Source: Verrucomicrobiales bacterium (GTDB lineage Bacteria > Verrucomicrobiota > Verrucomicrobiia > Verrucomicrobiales > V1-33). Taken from it: DNA of 9,017 nucleotides. The stretch lies in NCBI GenBank assembly GCA_023253495.1, contig JALRGF010000026.1, positions 1 to 9,017 of the forward strand. Reading direction: 5' to 3'. The position numbers and the translations under genes are program-made. The notes beneath the pieces are model-generated. The model had not been told where the DNA came from, ran no database searches, and saw only the letters and a list, made by a program, of their open reading frames with translations. How positions within the stretch are numbered: position 1 is the first letter of the stretch; each line of letters begins with the position of its first letter. Of the stretch, positions 1 through 7,403 are shown piece by piece.

Positions 1-112
1 CGCATATGGGCCATGTATGCTGGCCACATTCCCTGCCATCAAAGGTCCCTCGCACAAACCGGGGTGCAGTGAGGGGCGGGGAGGAATCATGGGATCGGGG
101 ATCCGGGCACAG

Positions 113-1024
113 TCATGCTTTCATCCGGCGAGCCGCCGCAGCGCAGCCCACGAGACTGAGCAAACCGAGGACGAGCGAGCTTCCCGGCTCCGGCACCTGC
201 GCCAAGGCAGAGCCGCCGACATCACGCAGTCCACGGGGGATACCATTGGCGTCGTTACCGACGAGCGAAGCGAAATCCAAGTCAGTGAGCGCTCCGGTCG
301 CGGTGTCGACCTCGTACCACTTGCCGTCGTTGTAGTTGTGGCCGTAGAGGGTCGTAAATGTTTCGTCGAAGGAAATCTGCAGACCGATGGCCGAGCCTCC
401 CGCCTTGATCAGGTTGAAGCCCCCGACGGTCCCGCCGCTGAGATCGAGGGAGTAGAAATCTCCCCCTGACACTTGAGCAATGTAGGCGTAGAGAGTGCCG
501 GTAGTCGGATCAATGGCGATGTCGCCGAAGGCGTTCTGGGATCCCGCTGGCAGAGACAGCGCTGGGGTGAAGGTTTCGACGTTGGTGACTTCGGGAACCG
601 GACCGGAATACCCCAAGCTGACCTTGAGGAGATCGGAGGTTCTTTCTTTGAAAAACCAGTAGGCGTTATTGTAATACGCCGCATTAGCCGGGACAGTGAT
701 GCCGGCGATGCCCAGCGCAGAACCGTCGGCGATTTTATTGAAGGCGTTCGTGTTGCTGTTCCACTGGTACATGTTGTTCGTGTTGGTGGCGTTGGTGGCG
801 CCCCCCCGGTTCAGGAAGAACATGTGGCCGCGCGCCGTGTCGAAAGCGAAGGCGTTCGATTGGGTCGTAAGCCCGGTGGGAAGGAGAGGGCGGTTCGTTT
901 TTGCCTGGGGGTTAATTTCCCAGAGGATGTTGCTGTCGTCGATGCCGTAGATGAAAGCGGCATCCGCGGCGAAGGGAGCGGCGAGCGCCAGAACAAGGCT
1001 GCCAACGGTAGTGGTAATCTTCAT
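113..1024 (-). CDS. PEP-CTERM sorting domain protein, probable surface beta-propeller
   Basis: The 303-residue product has an N-terminal signal peptide (Lys2, hydrophobic core about residues 7-20, likely cut after Ala22). Its C-terminus has the three PEP-CTERM parts: VPEP at 277-280, a hydrophobic span about 283-298, and a basic RR pair at 299-300. In known systems such proteins are exported, recognised by an exosortase and released or anchored at the cell surface; no exosortase gene is present here. The body contains recurring strand-like units such as FDTARGHMFFLN, DPTTGTLYAY and DETFTTLYGH, which suggest a propeller of the DUF4394-like kind, but that family call is uncertain. An Asn/Thr-rich stretch lies near residues 72-95, partly encoded by a 9-bp tandem repeat (782-799). 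The start is the ATG at 1024; an AGGA lies about 10 bases upstream. It is transcribed divergently from the giant gene. The biological role is unknown. Confidence 0.88.
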   Translation of the reverse strand: MKITTTVGSLVLALAAPFAADAAFIYGIDDSNILWEINPQAKTNRPLLPTGLTTQSNAFAFDTARGHMFFLNRGGATNATNTNNMYQWNSNTNAFNKIADGSALGIAGITVPANAAYYNNAYWFFKERTSDLLKVSLGYSGPVPEVTNVETFTPALSLPAGSQNAFGDIAIDPTTGTLYAYIAQVSGGDFYSLDLSGGTVGGFNLIKAGGSAIGLQISFDETFTTLYGHNYNDGKWYEVDTATGALTDLDFASLVGNDANGIPRGLRDVGGSALAQVPEPGSSLVLGLLSLVGCAAAARRMKA

Positions 1025-1208
1025 AAAGCAGGCATCCTGAAGCGGAGAAGAGGTCTGTGGTCAAACAAAAAACAGATACCGAGGACTGGATAATTTGAAC
1101 ATGTGATGTTCCGGCAGGGTGGCCAAACACTTTGATTACTTGCCACTTTCCTTTGCGGGCGGCCTGAGGTTCATTTCAGCGTTTGGAAGAGACCGATGCT
1201 TTTTTCTC
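1025..1208. promoter_or_regulatory. Divergent intergenic control region
   Basis: This is the shared upstream region of the PEP-CTERM gene (minus) and the giant hydrolase/dehydrogenase-like gene (plus). It is clearly more AT-rich than the flanking coding DNA. It contains a perfect dyad at 1097-1111, a GATAAT at 1089-1094 that resembles a -10 box but has no convincing -35 partner at normal spacing, and a weaker inverted pair GTGGC/GCCAC at 1119-1123 and 1142-1146. No sigma-70 promoter can be called with confidence on either strand. If the giant gene really starts at the in-frame GTG at 1119, the region shortens to 1025-1118. Confidence 0.5.
1097..1111. promoter_or_regulatory. Perfect 15-bp dyad, candidate operator
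   Basis: GAACAT-GTG-ATGTTC is a perfect inverted repeat with 6-bp arms and a 3-base centre, in the middle of the divergent promoter region. Its size and symmetry are typical of a site for a dimeric helix-turn-helix regulator. The outer GAAC/GTTC resembles the Gram-positive LexA box, but the spacing is 7 bases instead of 4, so a LexA call is not supported. A site here could control either flanking gene. The repressor is unknown and no regulator gene is in the window. Confidence 0.4.
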
Positions 1209-4200
1209 ATGATTTTTCCTGCACTGGTCGTGTCTTCTTTTCGGTGGTTGGTCCGGTCGGTGGGGTGGCCATGGGCATCCGGGTTCACGGGCGGTCTGGC
1301 GGTGTTGGTGGCAATAGCGGCGGGGGCGGCAGGGGCGTCGAAGCCCGAAGAGCCGGGAGCCGGGCTGATGCCGGTGGGGGTGGCGCGGGTGGATGTGACG
1401 CCCGCCTATCCGGTGCGGTTGAGCGGTTATGCGTCGCGCCAGACGGTTTCCGAGGGGGTGGAGCAGCGGCTGTGGGCGAAAGCCTTGGCGTTTGGCCGCA
1501 CGGCGGAGGACACTGCCGTCCTGATCACGGTGGATGCGCTCGGGCATTCCATGGCGATTACCGATGCGGTGTATGCGCGGGTGAACGCGCGGCGACCGCT
1601 GCCGCGGGCGCATTTCGCCATTTGTGCGACCCACACTCACAATGCGCCGATGCTCAACGGCGTGCTGCCAAACCTGTTCAGCCGCGATTTACGGCCCGAG
1701 GAGCAGGAGGCGGTGGACCGGTATACCCGCGAGTTCACTGACTGGCTGGTGCAGGTGGCCTTGGAGGCGCTGGACGCGCGGCGGCCGGCGCGGCTCGGGT
1801 GGGGACGGGGTGCGGCCGGCTTTGCGGTCAACCGCCGCATGCCCGGGGGGCCGGTGGATCATGAGTTGCCGGTGCTGGTGGCGCGGTCACCGGACGGCGG
1901 GGTGCGGGCGGTGCTGGCAAATTACGCCTGCCACTGCACGACCCTGGCCAGCAACAAATGCGGAGGTGACTGGGCCGGCTATGCGCAGGAATACATGGAA
2001 GCGGCGCACCCGGGCATTGTGGCACTGGTTTCCATCGGCTGCGCCGGTGACGCCAACCCTCATCCGCGACCGGGCACGGAATTTGCGCAGGTTCACGGCC
2101 GCGAGATTGCCACCGAGGTCGATCGCCTGCTGGGTGCGCCGCTGCAGCCGTTGTCCACGGGGCCGGCCGGCGCGGTGAGCGACCTCGCATTGCCTCTGGC
2201 GGCCTTGCCGACCCGCGAGGAATGGGAGGCGCGGGCGAACGTCGACGGCATCACCGGCTACCACGCCCGCAAAAACCTCGCGCGCCTCGACCGCGGCGAG
2301 ACGCTGCCGACCGCGCTTCCGTATCGTGTTCAGGCGTGGGCCTTCGGGTCGGATCTGGCGATGGTCTTTCTCGGCGGGGAGGTGGTGGTCGATTACGCGA
2401 AGCGCCTGAAATCCGAGTACCGGAACCTCTGGATCCATGCCTACGCCAACGACGTGTCGGCCTATATTCCGTCGGCCCGCATCCTCGCCGAAGGCGGGTA
2501 CGAGGGCGGTGGCGCGCTGCCGTACTACGACCAGCCGGCGAACCTCGGCCCGATGACCGAACCGCTCATTGTCGGAGAGGTGGCCCGGCTGGTGCCGGAA
2601 CGTTTCCGGGTGCCGAAAATGCAAGGGGTCGCTCCGCCCAGCGGACCTCGGGAATCGTTGGGGCGGCTGACGGTGCGGCCCGGGTTCAGGGTCGAGCTGG
2701 CCGCCTCTGAGCCGCAGATCGAGGATCCGGTGGCGGTTGATTTTGGAGCGGACGGCCGGTTGTGGGTGCTGGAAATGCGCGACTACCCGGGCGGGATGGA
2801 CGGACGTGGTGAGGCGGGCGGGCGGCTCAAGGTTCTGGACGATCCTGATGGCGACGGGTTTTACGACCGGGCCACGGTGTTTCTCGACCGGTTGCCGTTT
2901 CCGACCGGCCTGATGGCGTGGGGGAACGGGGCCTTCGTCTGCGCCGCGCCGGACATCCTGTTTGCCGAAGACACCGATGGCGACGGCCGGGCGGAGCGCG
3001 TCGAAAAGTGGTTCACCGGATTTGCGGCGGACAATTTCCAGGCGCGGGTCAACGGGTTGCGGTACGGGCTGGACGGTTGGATTTACGGGGCCAACGGCCT
3101 GCTGGGCGGCGTGGTCCATGGGGCACCGGGAACGGCGCCGGTCGATATCGGCGGGCGCGATTTCCGGTTTCATCCGGTCACCCGGGTGCTGGAGCCGGTG
3201 GCCGGCCTGACCCAGCAGGGCCGGGTGCGCAACGACTGGGGCGATTGGTTCGGCAGCGACAACAGCACGTTTGCGTGGCATTACCCGATGGCCGACCGCT
3301 CTCTGGCGCGCAACCCGCACGTCCCGCCACCGTCGGTGCGGGTGCCGGTGGCGCAGAGCGCGGCCGTGCATCCGACCAGCCGGACGCTGGAGCGTTTCAA
3401 TGATCCGGACCACGCCAACCGTGCGACGGGTGCCTGTGGCGGCGATGTCTACCGGGACACCCTGCTGGGTGAGGGGTTTTACGGCGATTATTTTGTCGCC
3501 GAGTCGGTCCACAACCTGGTGACCCGACTGAAACTCGAGCCGCGCGGAGCGACCTTCACCGGGCCGCGGGCGCCGGGGGAGGAGGAGGCGGAGTTTTTTT
3601 CCTCGTCCGAAAACTGGTCGCGTCCGGTGCAGGTGCGCACCGGAACCGACGGGGCGCTCTGGGTGGTCGACATGTACCGCTATGTGATCGAGCACCCGAA
3701 ATGGATCCCGGCCGAGTCGCTGGCGACACTCGAGGTGCGGGCGGGCGAGGGCCGCGGGCGGGTGTACCGCGTCGTGCCGGAGGGGACGGTCCGGCGACCG
3801 GTGCGGGATCTGACCCGGCTGTCGCCGCTCGAACTGGCGGCCGCCCTCGACACGCCGAACGGACCGACGCGCGACCTCGTGCAGGCGCGCTTGATGCTGA
3901 TGGGCGCGAGCGATGCCGCGGTGGTCCGGGAGCTGAATCGGCTGAGTGCGACGGCCGCCTGGCCGGCGGCCCGCGCCCAGGCGCTCGCGACGCTGGCCGG
4001 GCTGCGGATGCTGGAACCGGCGCGCCTGGCGGCCGCTTTGGGCGACCTGCATCCGGGCGTGCGCCGGGTGGCCGTGGTCCTGGCGGAACCGTTTCTGGAT
4101 GCCGCGCCCGATGTGTTGACGGCGGCAGCCGCGTTGGTGACGGATCAGGACGCGGCAGTGCGTCACCAGCTGACCCTGAGTCTGGGCGAAGCGCGCTCGC

Positions 4201-6176
4201 CGCAGGCCGGTCAGGCATTGCGGCGGCTGGCGGTCGACGCGATGGACGACCCGTGGCGCCGCGCGGCGGTGTTGAGTTCCGCGGTGCGGTGGGCACCCGA
4301 GGTGCTGGCGGCGGTGCTGGCCGCGCCCGTGGAACGACCCGGGCGCGCGGAGCTGGCGAGCGGGCTGATGGCCACCGCGGTGGCCGCCGGTAATCAGGAC
4401 GCGCTGGAGCGGTTGGTGGGCCTGCTGGCGGGTGACCCGGGTGAGGTGCATGAGGCGCATGAGGCGCATGAGGCGGATGGCGGGGCGGCGTCCGCCGCGT
4501 CGCGGCTTGGTCTCTGGGCGGAGTTTTTCGCGGCCCTGGACCGCCGTGGTGTGGCCCCGGAGCCGATCCTTGAGCGGGTGGCGGCCGGCGGGGCGGCGGA
4601 GCCGTTGCGCCGGCTGTGGGATTCCGCGAAAGCACTGGCCTTTGATCCGTCGCAGCCGTTGCCGCTGCGCCAATCCGCTTTGTCGCTGTGCGCCGTGCGC
4701 TCGTCGTTTTCGGAGGATGAGACAGCGTCCCTCGCGGGATTTTTTGAAAGTGCCGCGGAGGAAAGCCTGCGCCCGGCCGCTTTGAGTGCGTTGCGGCGTC
4801 AGGCCGGAGCGGTGCTGGCGCGGGTGGTGTTGTCTGACTGGCCGCGCCGGTCGGCGGCGGCACGGTCGGTTTTTGTCGATCTGTTGTTTGAGCGCGACGA
4901 CACGCTGGTGGCGTTGCTGGAGGCGGTGGAGGACGGACGGGTGTCGGGAGCGGAAATTCCCGTGCCGCGGCGCGACCGTTGGCTGGCTCATGCGGACGCC
5001 GGGGTGCGCACGCGCGCGGAGGCGGTGCTGGCGGCATTTCAGCCGCGTCGGCGCGCCGAGGTGCTGGCAGCTTACCGGGAGACGGCCGGCCAGCCGGGAA
5101 ATGAGGACCGGGGGCGCGAGGTATTCCGCCGCACATGTGCGCTGTGTCATCAGGTGCGCGGCCTCGGGCAATCGATCGGCCCGGATCTCGCGGCCTTCCG
5201 CGGCAAAGGGGTGCCGGAATTCCTCGAGGCCATCCTCAATCCCAACGGAATCGTCGAGCCGCGGTATCTGACCTACGAGGTCGAGCTGAACGACGGGCGT
5301 TCTCTGGCCGGACTGGTCGGCAACGAGACCGCGGCCACCCTGACGCTGAGCCAGCCGGCCGGGCGGCAGGAAACGGTGGTCCGCGCGGATATCCGGGCGA
5401 TGCGGCCGTCGCCGGTGTCGTTGATGCCGGAAGGTCTGGAGCAGGCGATCACCCCGGCGGAAATGGCGGATTTGATCGCGTTTCTCAAAGGGGGTGCCGT
5501 CCGCGCTTTGGGCAGCGCCACGGCGGAATCAGCGGCCGCAGCGCGGGCCTCTTTCGGCCCGGATCAGGCGAACGGCCTGGTGTCGGTCACAGCCGCTTCC
5601 ACCCTGTTTGAATATGGGAGCTGGCTCGGGCCGCTGCCCTTCGCGCACTGCCACCTGACCGATGGGGCGCAGCGTGTCGAGTGGCGCACGGCACCGGCAC
5701 CGGCCGCTCCGGTGGCCAGGGCGTGGCATGAGTTCCGTTTTGCCGGCGGCCTCGGCTACCTCAGCCAGCCCGAAGGGGCGTTCACGCTGTCGCTCGACGG
5801 GCAGCCGGTGCTGTCTTTCGGGGTGGTTCTGACCGAGCGCGAATGGACCAGTCATGACGGCACGGTGGTCCTGCGCTACGAGCCACGCGAAGCGGGCCCG
5901 GAGGACAGTAATGGCGTATTCACCTTGCGGGTGCGCGGCGACCGGCTGACCGCAGGCCAACCGCTCACCCTGCAGGTACGGGGAGCGTCGGGCGGCAGCC
6001 AGCGTTGGTTCGGGGTGTACGCGCTGTCGGCCGCGCAGGTGCGGCCGCCCGAGGCTGCCACCGAACTGCCGTCCCCCGTCCCCCGTGGCTCCGGTCCTTT
6101 GCACGCGCGCTGGCGGGATCAACCGCTCCCCGGAGCTCAGGCTCCGGCTGAGCACGACTCAGGCGGCCAGCTTTGA
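1209..6176 (+). CDS. Secreted multidomain protein: ceramidase-like hydrolase, PVC dehydrogenase-like propeller, HEAT region, cytochrome c
   Basis: Residues are numbered from the ATG at 1209 (1655 aa). An in-frame GTG at 1119 would add 30 residues but spoils the export signal; neither start has a well-spaced Shine-Dalgarno. A hydrophobic segment near 28-43 looks like a signal peptide or membrane anchor. Residues about 54-467 match the neutral/alkaline ceramidase N-terminal family: THTHNAP with His142 and His144, NYACHCTT with His242, GGE with Glu391 and GYEGG with Tyr431 fit the His/His/Glu/Tyr zinc site. The nucleophile motif GDxSP reads GDANP (281-284), so Asn replaces Ser. Residues about 485-855 are a PVC membrane-bound dehydrogenase-like propeller (TIGR02604 type) with two DxDGDG loops (about 544-550 and 588-593). 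A HEAT-like helical region follows (about 860-1290), then a PVC heme-binding domain with CALCH (Cys1310, Cys1313, His1314) and Met1406 as possible distal ligand. A beta-rich domain (about 1450-1625) and a Pro/Gly-rich tail end the protein. It probably acts in the periplasm or at the outer surface; the substrate is unknown. Confidence 0.87.
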   Translation: MIFPALVVSSFRWLVRSVGWPWASGFTGGLAVLVAIAAGAAGASKPEEPGAGLMPVGVARVDVTPAYPVRLSGYASRQTVSEGVEQRLWAKALAFGRTAEDTAVLITVDALGHSMAITDAVYARVNARRPLPRAHFAICATHTHNAPMLNGVLPNLFSRDLRPEEQEAVDRYTREFTDWLVQVALEALDARRPARLGWGRGAAGFAVNRRMPGGPVDHELPVLVARSPDGGVRAVLANYACHCTTLASNKCGGDWAGYAQEYMEAAHPGIVALVSIGCAGDANPHPRPGTEFAQVHGREIATEVDRLLGAPLQPLSTGPAGAVSDLALPLAALPTREEWEARANVDGITGYHARKNLARLDRGETLPTALPYRVQAWAFGSDLAMVFLGGEVVVDYAKRLKSEYRNLWIHAYANDVSAYIPSARILAEGGYEGGGALPYYDQPANLGPMTEPLIVGEVARLVPERFRVPKMQGVAPPSGPRESLGRLTVRPGFRVELAASEPQIEDPVAVDFGADGRLWVLEMRDYPGGMDGRGEAGGRLKVLDDPDGDGFYDRATVFLDRLPFPTGLMAWGNGAFVCAAPDILFAEDTDGDGRAERVEKWFTGFAADNFQARVNGLRYGLDGWIYGANGLLGGVVHGAPGTAPVDIGGRDFRFHPVTRVLEPVAGLTQQGRVRNDWGDWFGSDNSTFAWHYPMADRSLARNPHVPPPSVRVPVAQSAAVHPTSRTLERFNDPDHANRATGACGGDVYRDTLLGEGFYGDYFVAESVHNLVTRLKLEPRGATFTGPRAPGEEEAEFFSSSENWSRPVQVRTGTDGALWVVDMYRYVIEHPKWIPAESLATLEVRAGEGRGRVYRVVPEGTVRRPVRDLTRLSPLELAAALDTPNGPTRDLVQARLMLMGASDAAVVRELNRLSATAAWPAARAQALATLAGLRMLEPARLAAALGDLHPGVRRVAVVLAEPFLDAAPDVLTAAAALVTDQDAAVRHQLTLSLGEARSPQAGQALRRLAVDAMDDPWRRAAVLSSAVRWAPEVLAAVLAAPVERPGRAELASGLMATAVAAGNQDALERLVGLLAGDPGEVHEAHEAHEADGGAASAASRLGLWAEFFAALDRRGVAPEPILERVAAGGAAEPLRRLWDSAKALAFDPSQPLPLRQSALSLCAVRSSFSEDETASLAGFFESAAEESLRPAALSALRRQAGAVLARVVLSDWPRRSAAARSVFVDLLFERDDTLVALLEAVEDGRVSGAEIPVPRRDRWLAHADAGVRTRAEAVLAAFQPRRRAEVLAAYRETAGQPGNEDRGREVFRRTCALCHQVRGLGQSIGPDLAAFRGKGVPEFLEAILNPNGIVEPRYLTYEVELNDGRSLAGLVGNETAATLTLSQPAGRQETVVRADIRAMRPSPVSLMPEGLEQAITPAEMADLIAFLKGGAVRALGSATAESAAAARASFGPDQANGLVSVTAASTLFEYGSWLGPLPFAHCHLTDGAQRVEWRTAPAPAAPVARAWHEFRFAGGLGYLSQPEGAFTLSLDGQPVLSFGVVLTEREWTSHDGTVVLRYEPREAGPEDSNGVFTLRVRGDRLTAGQPLTLQVRGASGGSQRWFGVYALSAAQVRPPEAATELPSPVPRGSGPLHARWRDQPLPGAQAPAEHDSGGQL
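4443..4478 (+). repeat. In-frame 9-bp minisatellite encoding a His/Glu-rich stretch
   Basis: Four 9-bp units lie in tandem: GAGGTGCAT, GAGGCGCAT twice, then GAGGCGGAT. They are in frame with the giant gene and encode EVH-EAH-EAH-EAD at residues 1079-1090, in a loop within the HEAT-like region. The unit length is a multiple of three, so copy-number change would lengthen or shorten the loop without breaking the frame. Confidence 0.85.
6069..6086 (+). repeat. 7-bp tandem repeat near the 3' end of the giant gene
   Basis: CCGTCCC occurs twice in direct tandem (6069-6075, 6076-6082), followed by a partial third copy CCGT. The unit is not a multiple of three, so gain or loss of one copy changes the reading frame of the last part of the gene. 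Removing one unit would extend the reading frame to a TGA at 6220-6222 that overlaps the ATG of the next gene. Confidence 0.8.
6130..6163. repeat. Two adjacent small inverted repeats at the 3' end of the giant gene
   Basis: CCGGAGC (6130-6136) and GCTCCGG (6141-6147) form a 7-bp stem with a TCAG loop. CTGAG (6149-6153) and CTCAG (6159-6163) form a second 5-bp stem with a 5-base loop. They lie in the last codons of the giant gene, just before the aldo/keto reductase-like gene. No T-run follows, so they are not typical intrinsic terminators; an effect on translation or mRNA stability at the gene junction is possible but unproven. Confidence 0.4.
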
Positions 6177-6218
6177 TCCGACGCTTGCGCGCCCGGGCCG
6201 GCGCTTTCACCGTGCCCG

Positions 6219-7355
6219 ATGACCATTCAGCATTCAGCCTTCGGCCTCTGGAACGGCGGCCGGTACATGCACTACGGGGAACCGGTGGCCGACGACCGGT
6301 TCATCGCCCTGATCCGCAGCTCGTACGACCAGGGTGTGCGCACTTTCGTGACTGCCGACGTCTACGGCAACGGTGCCGCCGATACCATTTTCGGCGAGGC
6401 CATGAAAGGTGTGCCGCGCGACACCTATGCGCTTGTCGGCATCATCGGACACGACTTTTACCAGGGCCAGCGCGATGGCGCCAAAGGCTTCCCGCGCTTC
6501 ACCAACCCCGGCCTGCGCGGGCCGCAGGACTATCAAAGCTACCTGCGCATGGCCGCCGAGAAGTCGCTCGAACGCTGCGGGACCGACCGCTTCGACGCCC
6601 TGCTCCTCCACAACCCGGACCGCATCGGCTACACCAGCGACGCGGTCTGGAAAGGCATGGACTCGCTCCGCGAAGCCGGCCTGACCCGCCTGCTCGGCGT
6701 CGCCCCCGGGCCGGCCAACGGGTTTTCACTCGACCTCATCCTCAACTTCGAGCGCTTCGACGGTCTGATCGACTGGGCCATGATCATTCTCAATCCGTTC
6801 GAGCCGTGGCCGGGTGAATTTGTCCTCGGCGCCGCCGAAAAACACGGCGTCGACATCATGGCGCGGGTGGTCGACTTCGGCGGAATCTTCCATGGCGACG
6901 TGCGCCCGGGCCACGAATTCGCCAAATGGGACCACCGCAGCTACCGCCCGGCCGGCTGGGTCGAGGCGTCGATGGCCAAGGTCGAACAGCTCCTCCCGAT
7001 CGCCGAAAAACACGGCCTCACCCTGCTCCAGCTCGCCTGCGCTTGGACTCTCGGCCAGAAAGCCGTCCGGAACGTCGTACCCACCCTGACCCAGGAAATC
7101 GGCGAAGGCGCGCGCCCGATCGAGGACAAACTGGCCGAACTGGCCGCCGTCCCGCCGGGCTGCGCGCTCGATGCCTCGGAACTCGCCTTCATCCGCGCTC
7201 TGGGCGAAAACCGCGGGTGCATGAAACTCAAGGGAGCCCACCCGGCTCACGACGGTCCGGACCTGCCGGACAACTGGCCGCTCGACGACGACACGCGCGG
7301 CGCGGCCGCCCGCTGGTCGATCGTCCCCGAGCGCGACCTCGCGTATACTCACTGA
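6219..7355 (+). CDS. Aldo/keto reductase-fold protein, non-canonical catalytic site
   Basis: The 378-residue product reads as a complete aldo/keto reductase TIM barrel, somewhat longer than the usual 300-350 residues, without a signal peptide, hence cytoplasmic. Family marks are TADVYGNGAAD (45-55), the LLLHNPD strand (128-134), GVAPGPANGF (160-169) and VVPTLTQ near the C-terminus, where family members bind the NADP phosphate. Of the usual Asp-Tyr-Lys-His tetrad, Tyr49 and His131 are kept, but the Asp position is Val44 and the Lys position falls in LVGIIG (72-77) with no Lys. The flanking pattern is intact, so this looks like a subfamily trait and not decay. A redox-inactive role, a different reaction such as dehydration or isomerization, or altered reductase chemistry are all possible. 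It starts 42 bases after the giant gene with no visible Shine-Dalgarno, which suggests an operon with coupled translation. Its third codon positions favour C, whereas the giant gene favours G. Confidence 0.85.
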   Translation: MTIQHSAFGLWNGGRYMHYGEPVADDRFIALIRSSYDQGVRTFVTADVYGNGAADTIFGEAMKGVPRDTYALVGIIGHDFYQGQRDGAKGFPRFTNPGLRGPQDYQSYLRMAAEKSLERCGTDRFDALLLHNPDRIGYTSDAVWKGMDSLREAGLTRLLGVAPGPANGFSLDLILNFERFDGLIDWAMIILNPFEPWPGEFVLGAAEKHGVDIMARVVDFGGIFHGDVRPGHEFAKWDHRSYRPAGWVEASMAKVEQLLPIAEKHGLTLLQLACAWTLGQKAVRNVVPTLTQEIGEGARPIEDKLAELAAVPPGCALDASELAFIRALGENRGCMKLKGAHPAHDGPDLPDNWPLDDDTRGAAARWSIVPERDLAYTH

Positions 7356-7376
7356 GGCGGCATGCAGTGGCCGCGA

Positions 7377-7400
7377 CCGACGGTGCTTCCCTTCCGTCGG
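7377..7400. repeat. Hairpin 1 downstream of the aldo/keto reductase-like gene
   Basis: CCGACGG (7377-7383) and CCGTCGG (7394-7400) form a perfect 7-bp stem around a 10-base loop, 21 bases after the stop codon. No T-run follows. Together with the larger hairpin next to it, it may mark the 3' end of the operon transcript. Confidence 0.5.
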
Positions 7401-7403
7401 CTC

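Noticed and set aside
92..104. GGATC-GGG-GATCC dyad just after the PEP-CTERM gene, as a possible terminator
   Set aside because: The stem is only 5 bp and no T-run follows on the minus strand.
1097..1111. LexA (SOS) box
   Set aside because: The GAAC and GTTC half-sites are 7 bases apart instead of 4, and neither neighbouring gene is an SOS gene.
1887..5171. Very long minus-strand open frame of 1094 codons, and another of 526 codons at 3556-5136
   Set aside because: Both lie opposite the giant gene. Their translations are rich in Arg, Pro, His and Gln with no family motifs, as expected for antisense frames in high-GC coding DNA.
6174..6221. Stop-codon readthrough (TGA at 6174) fusing the giant protein to the aldo/keto reductase-like protein, since both are in the same frame
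   Set aside because: The same frame occurs by chance one time in three, no recoding signal is evident, and the second protein has a good start of its own.
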